A stretch of 64,000 nt of DNA from an uncultured Atopobiaceae bacterium (GCA_944321515.1 CALULO010000002.1:165163-229162); one strand, 5' to 3'. Numbered from the stretch's first letter, positions 43,382 to 52,124 are shown. Notes: a model not told the origin generated them from the letters alone. Made by a program: numbers and translations.

Positions 43382-43666
43382 ATGGCCACCGCAGCTGCGA
43401 CCGAGTCCATCTCTGCCAAGCTCCGCAAGGACGAGAAGGACCGCTTCTCCATGATCTGCGACGAGATCGGCACCTCTCCGAGCAACGCAATCCGCATGTT
43501 CGTCTCCGCGTTCAACCGCCGCGGGGGCTTCCCGTTTGACCCGTCCAACCCCTATGGGTTCAGCCAGGAGACGCTTGCCGCGATGGACGATGCTGCGACG
43601 GGCAGGAACCTCTCCGGCCCCTATCGCACCGTCAGGGAGGCGATGGCCGCACTCGACGAGGAGTAG
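43382..43666 (+). CDS. RelB/DinJ-family antitoxin
   Basis: 94 residues, ATG after AAGGAG. The N-terminus is a ribbon-helix-helix domain (SISAKLRKDEKDRFSMICDE, GTSPSNAIRMFVSAFNRRGG, FPFDP), exactly as in DinJ. The C-terminal tail, which would wrap the toxin, is intact (TVREAMAALDEE). In DinJ-YafQ pairs the toxin gene follows at once; here only its end remains. Confidence 0.88.
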   Translation: MATAAATESISAKLRKDEKDRFSMICDEIGTSPSNAIRMFVSAFNRRGGFPFDPSNPYGFSQETLAAMDDAATGRNLSGPYRTVREAMAALDEE

Positions 43667-43668
43667 GT

Positions 43669-43797
43669 GGGACGTATCGCGGTCATCGCGAGTGCCACAT
43701 CGAGCCGGACTGGCTGCTCATCTATCGGGCGGACGAAGAGGGGCTTGTGCTCGTGGCTACCCGCACGGGGAGCCATAGCGAGCTGCTGGGGCTGTGA
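43669..43797 (+). pseudogene. Remnant of a YafQ/RelE-family toxin
   Basis: Frame 1 directly after the antitoxin stop encodes GHRECHIEPDWLLIYRADEE, then a tail ending RTGSHSELLGL and TGA at 43795-43797. This matches the C-terminal half of YafQ-type mRNA interferases, including the catalytic-region histidines. The N-terminal half is absent: the frame has no start codon or ribosome site and runs back into antitoxin coding sequence out of register. An internal deletion of about 150 bp would explain it. The toxin is not expected to be made. Confidence 0.75.
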
Positions 43798-44010
43798 CGG
43801 CGCCGGGGACGACGGCGCCACGCTGAGCGCGTGAAGTCGCGGTCGGTTCCCTTCATGTCGAAGCCTCGTCTGGTTCTTCTCGCCCCACCGATGTCGGAGC
43901 GTCTGCAGGTTCTTCTCGCCCCACCGCTCACCGCTCCAAATACAACGTTTGCCGGGTCACGAAAATTCCCCTTGAAACCCCCTTGAAATGTGCCACCATA
44001 TGCAGTAACA
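43798..44010. other. Intergenic stretch with a 12-mer pair
   Basis: No gene seen. Two copies of GGTTCTTCTCGCCCCACCG (43872-43890 and 43908-43926), 36 bp apart, contain the genome-wide word GTTCTTCTCGCC. The stretch becomes AT-richer towards the palindrome at 44011. Confidence 0.5.
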
Positions 44011-44041
44011 AACTTTCTGTTTGGTAATCAGACAAAAAGTT
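44011..44041 (+). promoter_or_regulatory. 31-bp palindromic operator before ygeX
   Basis: Symmetric about 44026: AACTTT, TGT and TG on the left pair with CA, ACA and AAAGTT on the right; 12 of 15 positions are complementary. The core TGTTTGGTAATCAGACA (44018-44034) matches 12 of 17 bases with 56819-56835. It ends 30 bp before the ygeX start. Confidence 0.65.
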
Positions 44042-44071
44042 GGCAGGCCGCAGAGAGCAAAGGAGCGAGCG

Positions 44072-45286
44072 GTGAGCGAGAAGATCAAGTGGGTGGCAAA
44101 CAAGATGCCCAAGAGCGACGACCGTCACCTTGGCATCATGTCCCTGGAGAACGTGGCGGCTGCGCGCAGCTTCCACCAGAGCTTCCCCCAGTACAGCGTC
44201 ACGCCCCTTGCGAAGCTCGACGCCCTCGCCGCTGACCTGGGCGTCGCCAACCTTGCGATCAAGGACGAGTCCTACCGCTTTGGCCTCAACGCGTTCAAGG
44301 TCCTCGGCGGCTCCTTCGCCATGGCCAACTACATCGCGCAGAAGATCGGCCGCCCGGTCTCCGAGATGACCTACGACTACCTCACGAGCGACGAGCTCGC
44401 CCGTGACTTCGGCCAGGCCACCTTCTTCACCGCCACCGACGGCAACCACGGCCGCGGCGTCGCCTGGGCCGCCAACAAGCTCGGCCAGAAGGCCGTCGTG
44501 CACATGCCCAAGGGCAGCGTGAAGAGCCGCTTTGACAACATCGCCGCCGAGGGCGCCCAGGTCACCATCGAGGACGTCAACTACGACGAGTGCGTCCGCA
44601 TGGCCGCCGCCGAGGCCGAGGCCTGCGAGAACGGCGTGATCGTGCAGGACACCGCCTGGGACGGCTACGAGGAGATCCCCTCCTGGATCATGGAGGGCTA
44701 CGGCACCATGGCGTCCGAGGCCGCCGAGCAGTACGCCGCGGCCGGCGTCGAGCGCCCCACGCACGTCTTCGTCCAGGCGGGCGTCGGCTCCCTTGCGGGC
44801 GGCGTCGTGGGCTACTTCACCAACCTCTTCCCGGACAACCCGCCCACCTTCGTGGTGATGGAGGCCGACACGGCCGCCTGCCTCTACAAGGGCGCCCTTG
44901 CCGGTGACGGCGACCCGCGCATCGTCGACGGCGACATGCCCACCATCATGGCCGGCCTCGCCTGCGGCGAGCCCAACACCCTGGGCTGGGACATCCTGCG
45001 CAATCACGTCTCCGTCTTCGTGAGCTGCCCCAACTGGGTGGCCGCAAAGGGCATGCGCGTGCTCGGCGCCCCCAAGAAGGGCGACCCGCGCGTCATCTCC
45101 GGCGAGTCCGGCGCCGTGGGCGCGGGCCTCGTCACCACCCTCATGGAGTCCGACGAGTACGCCGAGCTCCGCGAGGCCATCGGCCTGGACGAGAACAGCT
45201 CCGTGCTGCTCTTCTCGACCGAGGGCGACACCGACCCGGTGAACTACCGCAAGGTCGTGTGGGAGGGCGCCTACCCCGAGGAGTAG
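44072..45286 (+). CDS. ygeX: Diaminopropionate ammonia-lyase
   Basis: 404 residues from GTG 44072 with AGGAGCGAG upstream; an ATG at 44021 lies within the operator. Fold-type II PLP enzyme: Lys76 in GLNAFKVLGG matches the PLP lysine of the E. coli enzyme, TATDGNHGRGVAW holds the substrate loop, and QAGVGSLAGGVVGY the phosphate-binding glycines. It splits 2,3-diaminopropionate into pyruvate and two ammonia. In anaerobic purine breakdown this is the step that turns the opened ring skeleton into a central metabolite. First gene of the second purine unit. Confidence 0.95.
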   Translation: MSEKIKWVANKMPKSDDRHLGIMSLENVAAARSFHQSFPQYSVTPLAKLDALAADLGVANLAIKDESYRFGLNAFKVLGGSFAMANYIAQKIGRPVSEMTYDYLTSDELARDFGQATFFTATDGNHGRGVAWAANKLGQKAVVHMPKGSVKSRFDNIAAEGAQVTIEDVNYDECVRMAAAEAEACENGVIVQDTAWDGYEEIPSWIMEGYGTMASEAAEQYAAAGVERPTHVFVQAGVGSLAGGVVGYFTNLFPDNPPTFVVMEADTAACLYKGALAGDGDPRIVDGDMPTIMAGLACGEPNTLGWDILRNHVSVFVSCPNWVAAKGMRVLGAPKKGDPRVISGESGAVGAGLVTTLMESDEYAELREAIGLDENSSVLLFSTEGDTDPVNYRKVVWEGAYPEE

Positions 45287-45369
45287 CCCCGAGGGAAGAC
45301 GTCACGTGCGGGGAGGCAGCCGCCGGGCCCGCGAGCAAGCAACCGTAAAGCGTCAGAAAGGACGTAGAG

Positions 45370-46776
45370 ATGGCCAAGGAACTGAACTTCGACGAGATCA
45401 AGAGCGCGGCCGCCGCGTACGGCAAGGACATGACCGCGTTCCTGCGCGCCATGATCTCCCACCCGTCGGAGTCCTGCGAGGAGGGCGAGGTCGTGGCCTG
45501 CATCAAGGCCGAGATGGAGAAGCTCGGCTTTGACAAGGTGGAGGTCGACGGCCTGGGCAACGTCATCGGCTGGATGGGCGAGGGCGACAAGATCATCGCC
45601 ATCGACTCCCACATCGACACCGTGGGCATCGGCAACCGCGAGAACTGGGAGGCTGACCCCTACGAGGGCTACGAGACCGAGGACCTCATCTACGGCCGCG
45701 GTGGCTCCGACCAGGAGGGCGGCATGGCCTCCGCAACCTACGCTGCCAAGATGATGAAGGACATGGGCCTCATCCCGGAGGGCTACAAGATCATGGTCGT
45801 CGGCTCGGTCCAGGAGGAGGACTGCGACGGCATGTGCTGGCAGTACATCGTCAACAAGTACTTCGACGGCCCCGAGGACGCGCGCAACAAGATCGAGTTC
45901 GTGATCTCCACCGAGCCCACCGACGGCGGCATCTACCGCGGCCACCGCGGCCGCATGGAGATCCGCGTGGACGTCCACGGCGTCTCCTGCCACGGCTCCG
46001 CCCCCGACCGCGGCGACAACGCCATCTACAAGATGGCCGACATCATCGCCGACGTGCGCGCCCTCAACAACAACGGCTGCGACGAGTCCACCGACATCAA
46101 GGGCCTCGTCAAGATGCTCGACCCCAAGTACAACCCGGAGCACTACGCCGACGCCCGCTTCCTCGGCCGCGGCACCTGCACCGTCTCCCAGATCTTCTAC
46201 ACCAGCCCGTCGCGCTGCGCCGTGGCCGACTCCTGCGCCATCTCCATCGACCGCCGCATGACCGCCGGCGAGACCTGGGACTCCTGCCTCCAGGAGATCC
46301 GCGACCTGCCCTCCGTCAAGAAGTACGGCGACGACGTCAAGGTCTCCATGTACATGTACGACCGCCCGAGCTGGAAGGGCACCGTCTACGAGACCGAGGC
46401 CTACTTCCCCACGTGGATCAACGCCGAGAACGCCGCCCACGTGCAGGCGCTCGTTGACGCGCACCACGCCCTCTTCGGCGACGAGCGCATCGGCTGCGAG
46501 GCCTCCATGGACAAGCGCGCCGGCCGCCCGCTGACCGACAAGTGGACCTTCTCGACCAACTGCGTCTCCATCCAGGGCCGCTACGGCATCCCGTGCGTGG
46601 GCTTCGGCCCCGGCGCCGAGAGCCAGGCGCACGCCCCCAACGAGGTCACCTACAAGCAGGACCTCGTGACCTGCGCCGCGCTCTACACCGCCGCGCTCAA
46701 CCTCTACGACCCGTCCAAGAAGACCGGCGACGTCACCGTCTTCCGCGCCGGCGCCACTGACAACGACATCAAGTAG
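45370..46776 (+). CDS. ygeY: YgeY: M20-family metallohydrolase
   Basis: 468 residues, AAAGGA before the ATG. M20 peptidase/deacylase motifs: [20 protein letters not shown] (bridging Asp), [10 protein letters not shown] (general base and metal Glu) and ESQAHAPNE (final His), all metal ligands in place. A dimerisation domain lies at about 210-330. In the purine cluster the likely reaction is hydrolysis of an N-acyl or carbamoyl bond of a ring-opened intermediate, before YgeX. An older annotation as selenium-metabolism hydrolase reflects genomic context only. Confidence 0.92.
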   Translation: MAKELNFDEIKSAAAAYGKDMTAFLRAMISHPSESCEEGEVVACIKAEMEKLGFDKVEVDGLGNVIGWMGEGDKIIAIDSHIDTVGIGNRENWEADPYEGYETEDLIYGRGGSDQEGGMASATYAAKMMKDMGLIPEGYKIMVVGSVQEEDCDGMCWQYIVNKYFDGPEDARNKIEFVISTEPTDGGIYRGHRGRMEIRVDVHGVSCHGSAPDRGDNAIYKMADIIADVRALNNNGCDESTDIKGLVKMLDPKYNPEHYADARFLGRGTCTVSQIFYTSPSRCAVADSCAISIDRRMTAGETWDSCLQEIRDLPSVKKYGDDVKVSMYMYDRPSWKGTVYETEAYFPTWINAENAAHVQALVDAHHALFGDERIGCEASMDKRAGRPLTDKWTFSTNCVSIQGRYGIPCVGFGPGAESQAHAPNEVTYKQDLVTCAALYTAALNLYDPSKKTGDVTVFRAGATDNDIK

Positions 46777-46791
46777 CAGCCAGCCCCCGAC

Positions 46792-46817
46792 GTCCCTCCC
46801 GTCCCGGCGGGAGGGAC
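46792..46817 (+). other. Hairpin between ygeY and ygeW
   Basis: Perfect 10-bp arms GTCCCTCCCG / CGGGAGGGAC with a 6-nt loop and no T run; probable attenuator or stabiliser within the unit. Confidence 0.55.
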
Positions 46818-46870
46818 CCCAACGACCCCCGACGCGGGGGAGACCCCGCGACACAAGAAAGGACTTCACC

Positions 46871-48073
46871 ATGGCCAAGGACTTCTCCGCACTTCTCGAC
46901 GAGCTCGGCTCCTACGACTTCTCCGGCATGTACAACGCCGACTTCCTGCACACCTGGGACAAGACCACCGACGAGCTCAAGGCCCTCTACGCCACCGCCG
47001 CCGCCCTGCGCAACCTGCGCGAGCGCAACATCTCGCCGCGCATCTTCGACTCCGGCCTCGCGGTCTCGCTCTTCCGCGACAACTCCACGCGCACGCGCTT
47101 CTCGTTCTCCAAGGCAACCAACCTCCTGGGCCTGCAGCTCCAGGACCTCGACGAGAAGAAGTCCCAGATCGCCCACGGCGAGACCGTCCGTGAGACCGCC
47201 ACGATGATCTCCTTCATGGCTGACGTCATCGGCATCCGCGACGACATGTACATCGGCGAGGGCGACGCCTACATGGCCGAGGTCGCCAACTCCGTGGCGG
47301 GCGCCTACGAGGAGGGCGTGCTCGACCACCGTCCGACGCTCATCTCGCTGCAGTCCGACTCCGACCACCCGACGCAGTCCTCCGCCGACATGCTCTACCT
47401 CATCGAGGAGTTCGGCGGCCTGGAGAACCTGCGCGGCAAGAAGGTCGCCGTGACCTGGGCCTACTCGCCCTCCTACGGCAAGCCGCTCTCCTGTCCGCAG
47501 TCGCTCATCTCGCTGCTGCCGCGCTTCGGCATGGACGTGACGCTCGCCCACCCCGAGGGCTACGACCTCATGGGCGACCGCGTGGAGGCCGCCAAGGCCT
47601 ACGCTGCCGAGTCCGGCGCCACCTTCAAGCAGGTCAACACCATGGAGGAGGCCTTCGAGGGCGCCGACATCGTCATCCCCAAGAGCTGGGCTCCGTACGC
47701 CGCCATGGAGAAGCGCACCAAGCTCTACGCCGCGGGCGACGACGAGGGCATCAAGGCCCTCGAGAAGGAGCTGCTGGCCCAGAACGCCACGCACCAGGAC
47801 TGGTGCTCCACGACCGACCTCATGGCGAAGACCGCCAACGGCCAGGACACCATCTACATGCACCCGCTGCCCGCCGACATCTCCGGCGTCTCCTGCGAGC
47901 ACGGCGAGGTCATGGCCGACGTCTTTGACATGCACCGCGTGGGCATGTACAAGGAGGCCAGCTACAAGCCCTACGCCATCGCGGCCATGATCTTCCTGCA
48001 GAAGGTCAAGGACCCGGTTGCCACGCTTCGCGCGATCGAGGAGCAGGCCAAGCCGCGCTGGAACCAGGCGTAG
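46871..48073 (+). CDS. ygeW: YgeW: knotted carbamoyltransferase
   Basis: 400 residues. Transcarbamylase motifs: FRDNSTRTRFSF (carbamoyl-phosphate site, Arg74/Arg76), SDHPTQSSADM and MHPLPADI. The C-terminal half fits the knotted subclass (as in acetylornithine transcarbamylase) and the length matches E. coli YgeW. In these clusters it probably works in the breakdown direction, making carbamoyl phosphate from an N-carbamoyl diaminopropionate-like compound for the kinase encoded next. AAAGGA precedes the ATG. Confidence 0.93.
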   Translation: MAKDFSALLDELGSYDFSGMYNADFLHTWDKTTDELKALYATAAALRNLRERNISPRIFDSGLAVSLFRDNSTRTRFSFSKATNLLGLQLQDLDEKKSQIAHGETVRETATMISFMADVIGIRDDMYIGEGDAYMAEVANSVAGAYEEGVLDHRPTLISLQSDSDHPTQSSADMLYLIEEFGGLENLRGKKVAVTWAYSPSYGKPLSCPQSLISLLPRFGMDVTLAHPEGYDLMGDRVEAAKAYAAESGATFKQVNTMEEAFEGADIVIPKSWAPYAAMEKRTKLYAAGDDEGIKALEKELLAQNATHQDWCSTTDLMAKTANGQDTIYMHPLPADISGVSCEHGEVMADVFDMHRVGMYKEASYKPYAIAAMIFLQKVKDPVATLRAIEEQAKPRWNQA

Positions 48074-48093
48074 TCAAAACGCTCGTCCGGGTG

Positions 48094-48163
48094 GGGGCCG
48101 CCCATAAGTCGTTCGCTCGCTGCGCCTGGCGCAGAAGTCGCTCACTGACTTATGGGCGGCCCC
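48094..48163 (+). repeat. 70-nt cruciform-forming element between ygeW and carbamate kinase
   Basis: Perfect 17-bp outer arms (GGGGCCGCCCATAAGTC at 48094-48110; complement at 48147-48163) enclose a second perfect hairpin CTGCGCC-t-GGCGCAG (48120-48134). The second arm ends 24 bp before the kinase start. No T run follows. Could be a mobile palindromic unit or an RNA control element. Confidence 0.75.
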
Positions 48164-48187
48164 GCCCTTATCTTGAGAGGGCATAAA

Positions 48188-49129
48188 ATGTCTAAGAGAA
48201 TCGTCATCGCGCTGGGTGGCAACGCGCTTGGCAAGAACCTTCCGGAGCAGATGGAGGCGGTGCGGAACACGGCGCGCGCCATCGTGGACCTCATCGAGCA
48301 GGGCAACGAGGTCGTCGTGGCGCACGGCAACGGCCCGCAGGTGGGCATGATCCAGGAGGCCATGACCCAGCTCACGCGCTTCGACCCCGAGAAGTACATC
48401 CCGTGCCCGCTCTCCGTCTGCGTGGCCATGAGCCAGGGCTATATCGGCTACGACCTGCAGAACGCGCTTCGCGAGGAGATGCTGGACCGTGGCATCGACA
48501 AGGGCGCGGCCACCGTGCTCACCCAGGTCGAGGTCGACCCGGACGATCCCGCCTTCGCCCACCCCACCAAGCCCATCGGCGCCTTCATGACGCGCGAGGA
48601 GGCCGACCGCATGATCGCCGAGCGCGGCTACGAGGTGGTGGAGGACGCCGGGCGCGGGTTCCGCCGCGTGGTGGCCTCGCCCAAGCCGGCCGGCATCGTG
48701 GAGCTGGACACCATCCGCTCGCTCGTGGAGACCAACCACGTGGTCGTGGCCTGCGGTGGCGGCGGCATCCCGGTCTTCAAGACCGAGGGCAACCACCTCA
48801 AGGGTGCCGCTGCCGTCATCGACAAGGATTTCGCTGCGGCCAAGCTCGCCGAGCAGCTTGACGCGGACTTCCTCGTGATCCTCACCGTCGTGGAGAAGGT
48901 CGCCGTGAACTTCGGCAAGCCCGACCAGCAGTGGCTCGACGAGATCACGCCCGAGACCGCGGAGCGCTACATCTCCGAGGGGCAGTTCGCCCCCGGCTCG
49001 ATGCTCCCCAAGGTCCAGGCTGCGCTGGCGTTCGCGCAGTCCGCGCCCGGCCGCTCGTCGCTCATCACGCTCCTTGAGCGGGCGAGCGACGGCATCGCCG
49101 GCAAGACGGGTACCATCGTTCGCGGGTAG
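48188..49129 (+). CDS. Carbamate kinase (YqeA/ArcC type)
   Basis: 313 residues from ATG 48188, with GAGAGGG before it. Amino-acid kinase fold: RIVIALGGNALGKN, VVAHGNGPQVGMIQEAM, VVACGGGGIPVF and AAVIDKDFAAAKLAEQL are all diagnostic for carbamate kinase. It makes ATP from carbamoyl phosphate and ADP. Next to ygeW this gives one ATP per carbamoyl group, the probable energy-conserving step of the purine pathway. Confidence 0.95.
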   Translation: MSKRIVIALGGNALGKNLPEQMEAVRNTARAIVDLIEQGNEVVVAHGNGPQVGMIQEAMTQLTRFDPEKYIPCPLSVCVAMSQGYIGYDLQNALREEMLDRGIDKGAATVLTQVEVDPDDPAFAHPTKPIGAFMTREEADRMIAERGYEVVEDAGRGFRRVVASPKPAGIVELDTIRSLVETNHVVVACGGGGIPVFKTEGNHLKGAAAVIDKDFAAAKLAEQLDADFLVILTVVEKVAVNFGKPDQQWLDEITPETAERYISEGQFAPGSMLPKVQAALAFAQSAPGRSSLITLLERASDGIAGKTGTIVRG

Positions 49130-49138
49130 CGAGAAGGA

Positions 49139-49225
49139 CCCGCGGCCCGCGACGGGGTGGCCTGGAGACGGGTGGCCGCGCGGCTGGGAGGGTCCCGCGA
49201 CCGGAGCGGCCCCGCGGGCCGCGGG
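49139..49225 (+). other. Long-range inverted repeat before the ModE-MocA gene
   Basis: Perfect 13-bp arms CCCGCGGCCCGCG (49139-49151) and CGCGGGCCGCGGG (49213-49225), 61 bp apart, in a GC-rich gap that holds no gene. Likely mRNA structure inside the unit. Confidence 0.45.
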
Positions 49226-49254
49226 CGTCTCTTGAGAGGGGAGCGACCTACCTC

Positions 49255-50208
49255 ATGCGTCCTGACCTCAGGGCATACGTTTTGAGCGACGGCGGGAACC
49301 GGGTCTTCGGGCCCGGCCCCGCCGACCTGCTGGAGCGCGTCGGCGAGCTGGGCAGCCTGCGCGCCGCCGCCATCAGCATGGGCATGGCCTACACCAAGGC
49401 CACACGGATCGTGCGCGAGGCCGAGGAGGCCTTCGGATTCCCGCTCACGGAGCGCACGGTGGGCGGCGCGGGCGGCGGCGGCTCCCGCCTCACGGCGGAG
49501 GCGCGCGAGCTCGTGGAGCGCTACCGCTCCTTCGAGCGCACGAGCGAGGACGCTCTGGCCTCGGCCTACGCCACGTGCTTCGCGGGCTTCGCCGGAGTGC
49601 GGCGCCTGGGCTGCGTGGTTATGGCGTCTGGCGCGGCGGCGCGCTTCGGGGGAGCCCCCGGCGAGAAGCTCACGGCGCCCCTGGCGGGCGCGCCGGTGCT
49701 GGAGCGGACGCTCTCCGCGCTGCCGGCCGACCTGCTCGACGTGGTGGTGGTGAGCGGGCACGCCGACGTGGCGGCGCTCTGCGGTCGCCTCGGGGTGCGC
49801 TGCGTGGCCCCTGGTGGCCCGCTCAAGAGCGACACGGTGCGCGCCGGCCTCGCCGCCCTCGGCGGGCGCGCGGGGTGCCTCTTCGTCCCCGGCGACCAGG
49901 CTCTTCTCGCCGAGAAGAGCGTGCGTGCGCTGGCGTCCGAGCTTACGCGCAGCCCGCGTGCCATCGTGCGCCTCGCCTGGCATGGGAGGCCGGGCAGCCC
50001 CGTGCTCTGGCCGGCCGACGAGCTGCCGGCGCTGGCGGGGCTTACCGGGGACGACGGCGGCACGGCGCTCCTCTCCGGCCACGCCGAGCTGGGGAGGCGC
50101 GTGCGGCTGGTGGAGGCCGCCGACGAATGGGAGCTTGCGGATGTTGACACGCCGGATGACCTTGCGCGCATGGAGGACGCCCTGACGGAGAAGGGAGGGT
50201 CCAAGTGA
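49255..50208 (+). CDS. ModE-type HTH fused to MocA-like molybdopterin cytidylyltransferase
   Basis: 317 residues. Residues 1-105 form a ModE N-terminal winged helix (LLERVGELGSLRAAAISMGM, AYTKATRIVREAEEAFGFPL, then the GGSRLTAEARELVERYR wing). Residues 113-317 are a MobA/MocA nucleotidyltransferase: CVVMASGAAARFGGAPGEKL is the nucleotide loop and FVPGDQALL the metal-binding GD motif. MocA attaches CMP to molybdopterin for xanthine-dehydrogenase-family enzymes, so it serves the XdhD hydroxylase. The fused ModE domain makes it a candidate regulator for the ModE-like boxes at 32507, 56782 and 61702. The ModE molybdate-binding (TOBE) domain is absent. It overlaps the next gene by four bases. Confidence 0.88.
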   Translation: MRPDLRAYVLSDGGNRVFGPGPADLLERVGELGSLRAAAISMGMAYTKATRIVREAEEAFGFPLTERTVGGAGGGGSRLTAEARELVERYRSFERTSEDALASAYATCFAGFAGVRRLGCVVMASGAAARFGGAPGEKLTAPLAGAPVLERTLSALPADLLDVVVVSGHADVAALCGRLGVRCVAPGGPLKSDTVRAGLAALGGRAGCLFVPGDQALLAEKSVRALASELTRSPRAIVRLAWHGRPGSPVLWPADELPALAGLTGDDGGTALLSGHAELGRRVRLVEAADEWELADVDTPDDLARMEDALTEKGGSK

Positions 50209-51587
50209 GGATTCTTGCAGGGGGTACGCTCGTCACGCCGGAGGGCCTGCGCCGAGGCGACCTCGCGCTGGACGGCGGGAGGATCGCAGGTCTGGCGGCC
50301 CACATAGAGCCTGGTCCGGGCGACGAGGTGGAGGACGTGCGCGGCTGCTGGGTCTTCCCCGGCTTCATCGACGCGCACACGCACCTGCAGTGCTGGACGG
50401 GCATGGACTGGACGGCCGACAGCTTCGAGACGGGCACGCGCGCCGCCGCCTGCGGAGGCACCACGTGCGTGGTGGACTACGCCACCGCCGACCGCGGCGT
50501 GACGATGGACGAGGCCCTGGCCGAGTGGCACCGCCGCGCCGAGAGTGGGGCGGGCTGCACCGCCAACTACGGCTTCCACATGGCCATCTCCGAGTGGGGC
50601 GAGGACTCGCCCGAGCAGATGCGCCGCATGCGCGAGGCGGGCGTGAGCTCGTTCAAGACCTACCTTGCCTACGACCACCTGCGCCTGACGGACGCGGAGA
50701 CGCTGCGCTGCCTCGAGGCGGTGCGCGACCTCGACGCCGTGCTCTGCGTGCACTGCGAGAACGGCGACGTGGTGAACGAGCTGCAGCGCCAGGTGCTGGC
50801 GCGCGGCGTCACGGGCCCGGAGGGGCACCCGCTGAGCAGGCCCGCCGAGGCCGAGGCTGACGCCGTGAGCAGGCTTCTGTACCTGGCCCAGATCGCGGGG
50901 GCGCGCGTGAACGTGGTGCACCTCTCAACCGAGCTGGGTCTTCTCGCCGTCCGGGCGGCCCGGGCGCGCGGGCAGCGCGGCGTCTACGTCGAGACGTGCC
51001 CGCAGTACCTCACGCTCGACGAGACGCGCTACCTGGAGGGCGGCGCGGACGGCTTTGCGGGCGCCAAGTACGTGATGAGCCCGCCGCTGCGTGCGGCCTC
51101 CGACGTGCGCGCGCTGCGCGGTGCGGTGCTCGGCGGCGAGGTGGACTCCATCGCCACGGACCACTGCTCGTTCAACCTGGTGGGGCAGAAGGATCGCGGC
51201 AAGCCGGAGAACGGCGGGGACTTCACCAAGATTCCCAACGGCGGCCCCGGCATCGAGCACCGCCCGGCCGTGGTGGCCACGACCTTTGAGGGGCAGCTCG
51301 GCCCGAGCGAGCTCTGCCGCCTGCTCTCCGAGGGCCCGGCGCGCGTGTTCGGCCTGTGGCCCGAGCGCGGGCGCCTCGCCGTGGGCGCGGCCGCGGACGT
51401 GTGCGTCTGGGACCCGGCCGCCCGCTGGGTCATCAGCGCCGCCACGCAGCACCAGGCCGTGGACTACACGCCGTGGGAGGGCTTCGAGGCCCACGGCCGC
51501 GCGCACCTGGTCTACGTGGGCGGGGAGCTCGTGGCCCGCGACGGCGAGCCGACCGGCGCCACGCCCGGCCAATACGTGGCAAGATAG
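50205..51587 (+). CDS. hyuA: Dihydropyrimidinase/hydantoinase-type amidohydrolase
   Basis: 460 residues from GTG 50205 in a GTGA overlap. The binuclear metal site is complete: GFIDAHTHLQ, SSFKTYLAY (lysine to be carboxylated), VHCENGD, VVHLSTE and IATDHCSFN. Enzymes of this family open six- or five-membered cyclic amides, such as dihydropyrimidines and hydantoins. HyuA is part of the reported urate-degradation gene set and should open the imidazole- or pyrimidine-derived ring. It ends before a repeat pair. Confidence 0.92.
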   Translation: MRILAGGTLVTPEGLRRGDLALDGGRIAGLAAHIEPGPGDEVEDVRGCWVFPGFIDAHTHLQCWTGMDWTADSFETGTRAAACGGTTCVVDYATADRGVTMDEALAEWHRRAESGAGCTANYGFHMAISEWGEDSPEQMRRMREAGVSSFKTYLAYDHLRLTDAETLRCLEAVRDLDAVLCVHCENGDVVNELQRQVLARGVTGPEGHPLSRPAEAEADAVSRLLYLAQIAGARVNVVHLSTELGLLAVRAARARGQRGVYVETCPQYLTLDETRYLEGGADGFAGAKYVMSPPLRAASDVRALRGAVLGGEVDSIATDHCSFNLVGQKDRGKPENGGDFTKIPNGGPGIEHRPAVVATTFEGQLGPSELCRLLSEGPARVFGLWPERGRLAVGAAADVCVWDPAARWVISAATQHQAVDYTPWEGFEAHGRAHLVYVGGELVARDGEPTGATPGQYVAR

Positions 51588-51592
51588 GGGCT

Positions 51593-51656
51593 GGGACGAT
51601 GGGGACGGAGGTTTTCGTCCCACTTTGGGACGATGGGGACGGAGGCTTTCGTCCCG
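51593..51656. repeat. Dispersed repeat, family A, two direct copies
   Basis: Two copies of GGGACGATGGGGACGGAGG...TTTCGTCCC, 80 bp before the ridA-like gene. Confidence 0.8.
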
Positions 51657-51737
51657 CCTGAGTCCCTCGCCCCTTTTGCCGACCCGGCGCCGACCTGGCG
51701 CGCGGGCCAATAGAGGAACCGAGAAGAAGGAGAACAA

Positions 51738-52124
51738 ATGGCTATCGAGGCAATCGTCACCGACAAGGCGCCTGCGGCGCTCGGCCCCTACTCCGCGGCG
51801 GTGTCCGCTCCGGCCACCCGTGCCATCCACGTGTCCGGCCAGCTGCCGATCGACCCCGCCACCGGCGAGTTCGCCGGCGAGGACATCCAGGCGCAGACCC
51901 GCCAGAGCCTGACCAACATCAAGAACATCCTCGAGGCCGCCGGCGCGAGCATGGCCGACGTGGCCGAGGTCACCGTGCTGCTGGACGACATCAACGACTT
52001 CGGCGCGATGAACGAGGTCTACGGCGAGTTCTTCATGGCCCCGTACCCCAGCCGCGCGGCGTTTGAGGTCGCGGCGCTGCCGAAGGCCGCCAAGGTCGAG
52101 ATCAAGGCCGTGGCGTACCTGTAG
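51738..52124 (+). CDS. ridA: RidA/YjgF-family enamine deaminase
   Basis: 128 residues. Family landmarks: ALGPYSAAV, IHVSGQLPIDPATGEF, QSLTNIKNILEAAG, and the closing YPSRAAFEVAALPKAAKVEI, which contains the arginine that binds the substrate carboxylate. RidA hydrolyses reactive enamine/imine intermediates set free by PLP enzymes. YgeX is such an enzyme (aminoacrylate), so RidA is a fitting last member of the purine unit. AGAAGGAG precedes the ATG. Confidence 0.94.
   Translation: MAIEAIVTDKAPAALGPYSAAVSAPATRAIHVSGQLPIDPATGEFAGEDIQAQTRQSLTNIKNILEAAGASMADVAEVTVLLDDINDFGAMNEVYGEFFMAPYPSRAAFEVAALPKAAKVEIKAVAYL

Noticed and set aside
43621-43821. Minus-strand frame opposite the toxin remnant as the true gene
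   Set aside because: The plus-strand frame shows clear YafQ-type residues (ECHIEPDWLLIY); the opposite frame has no motif.
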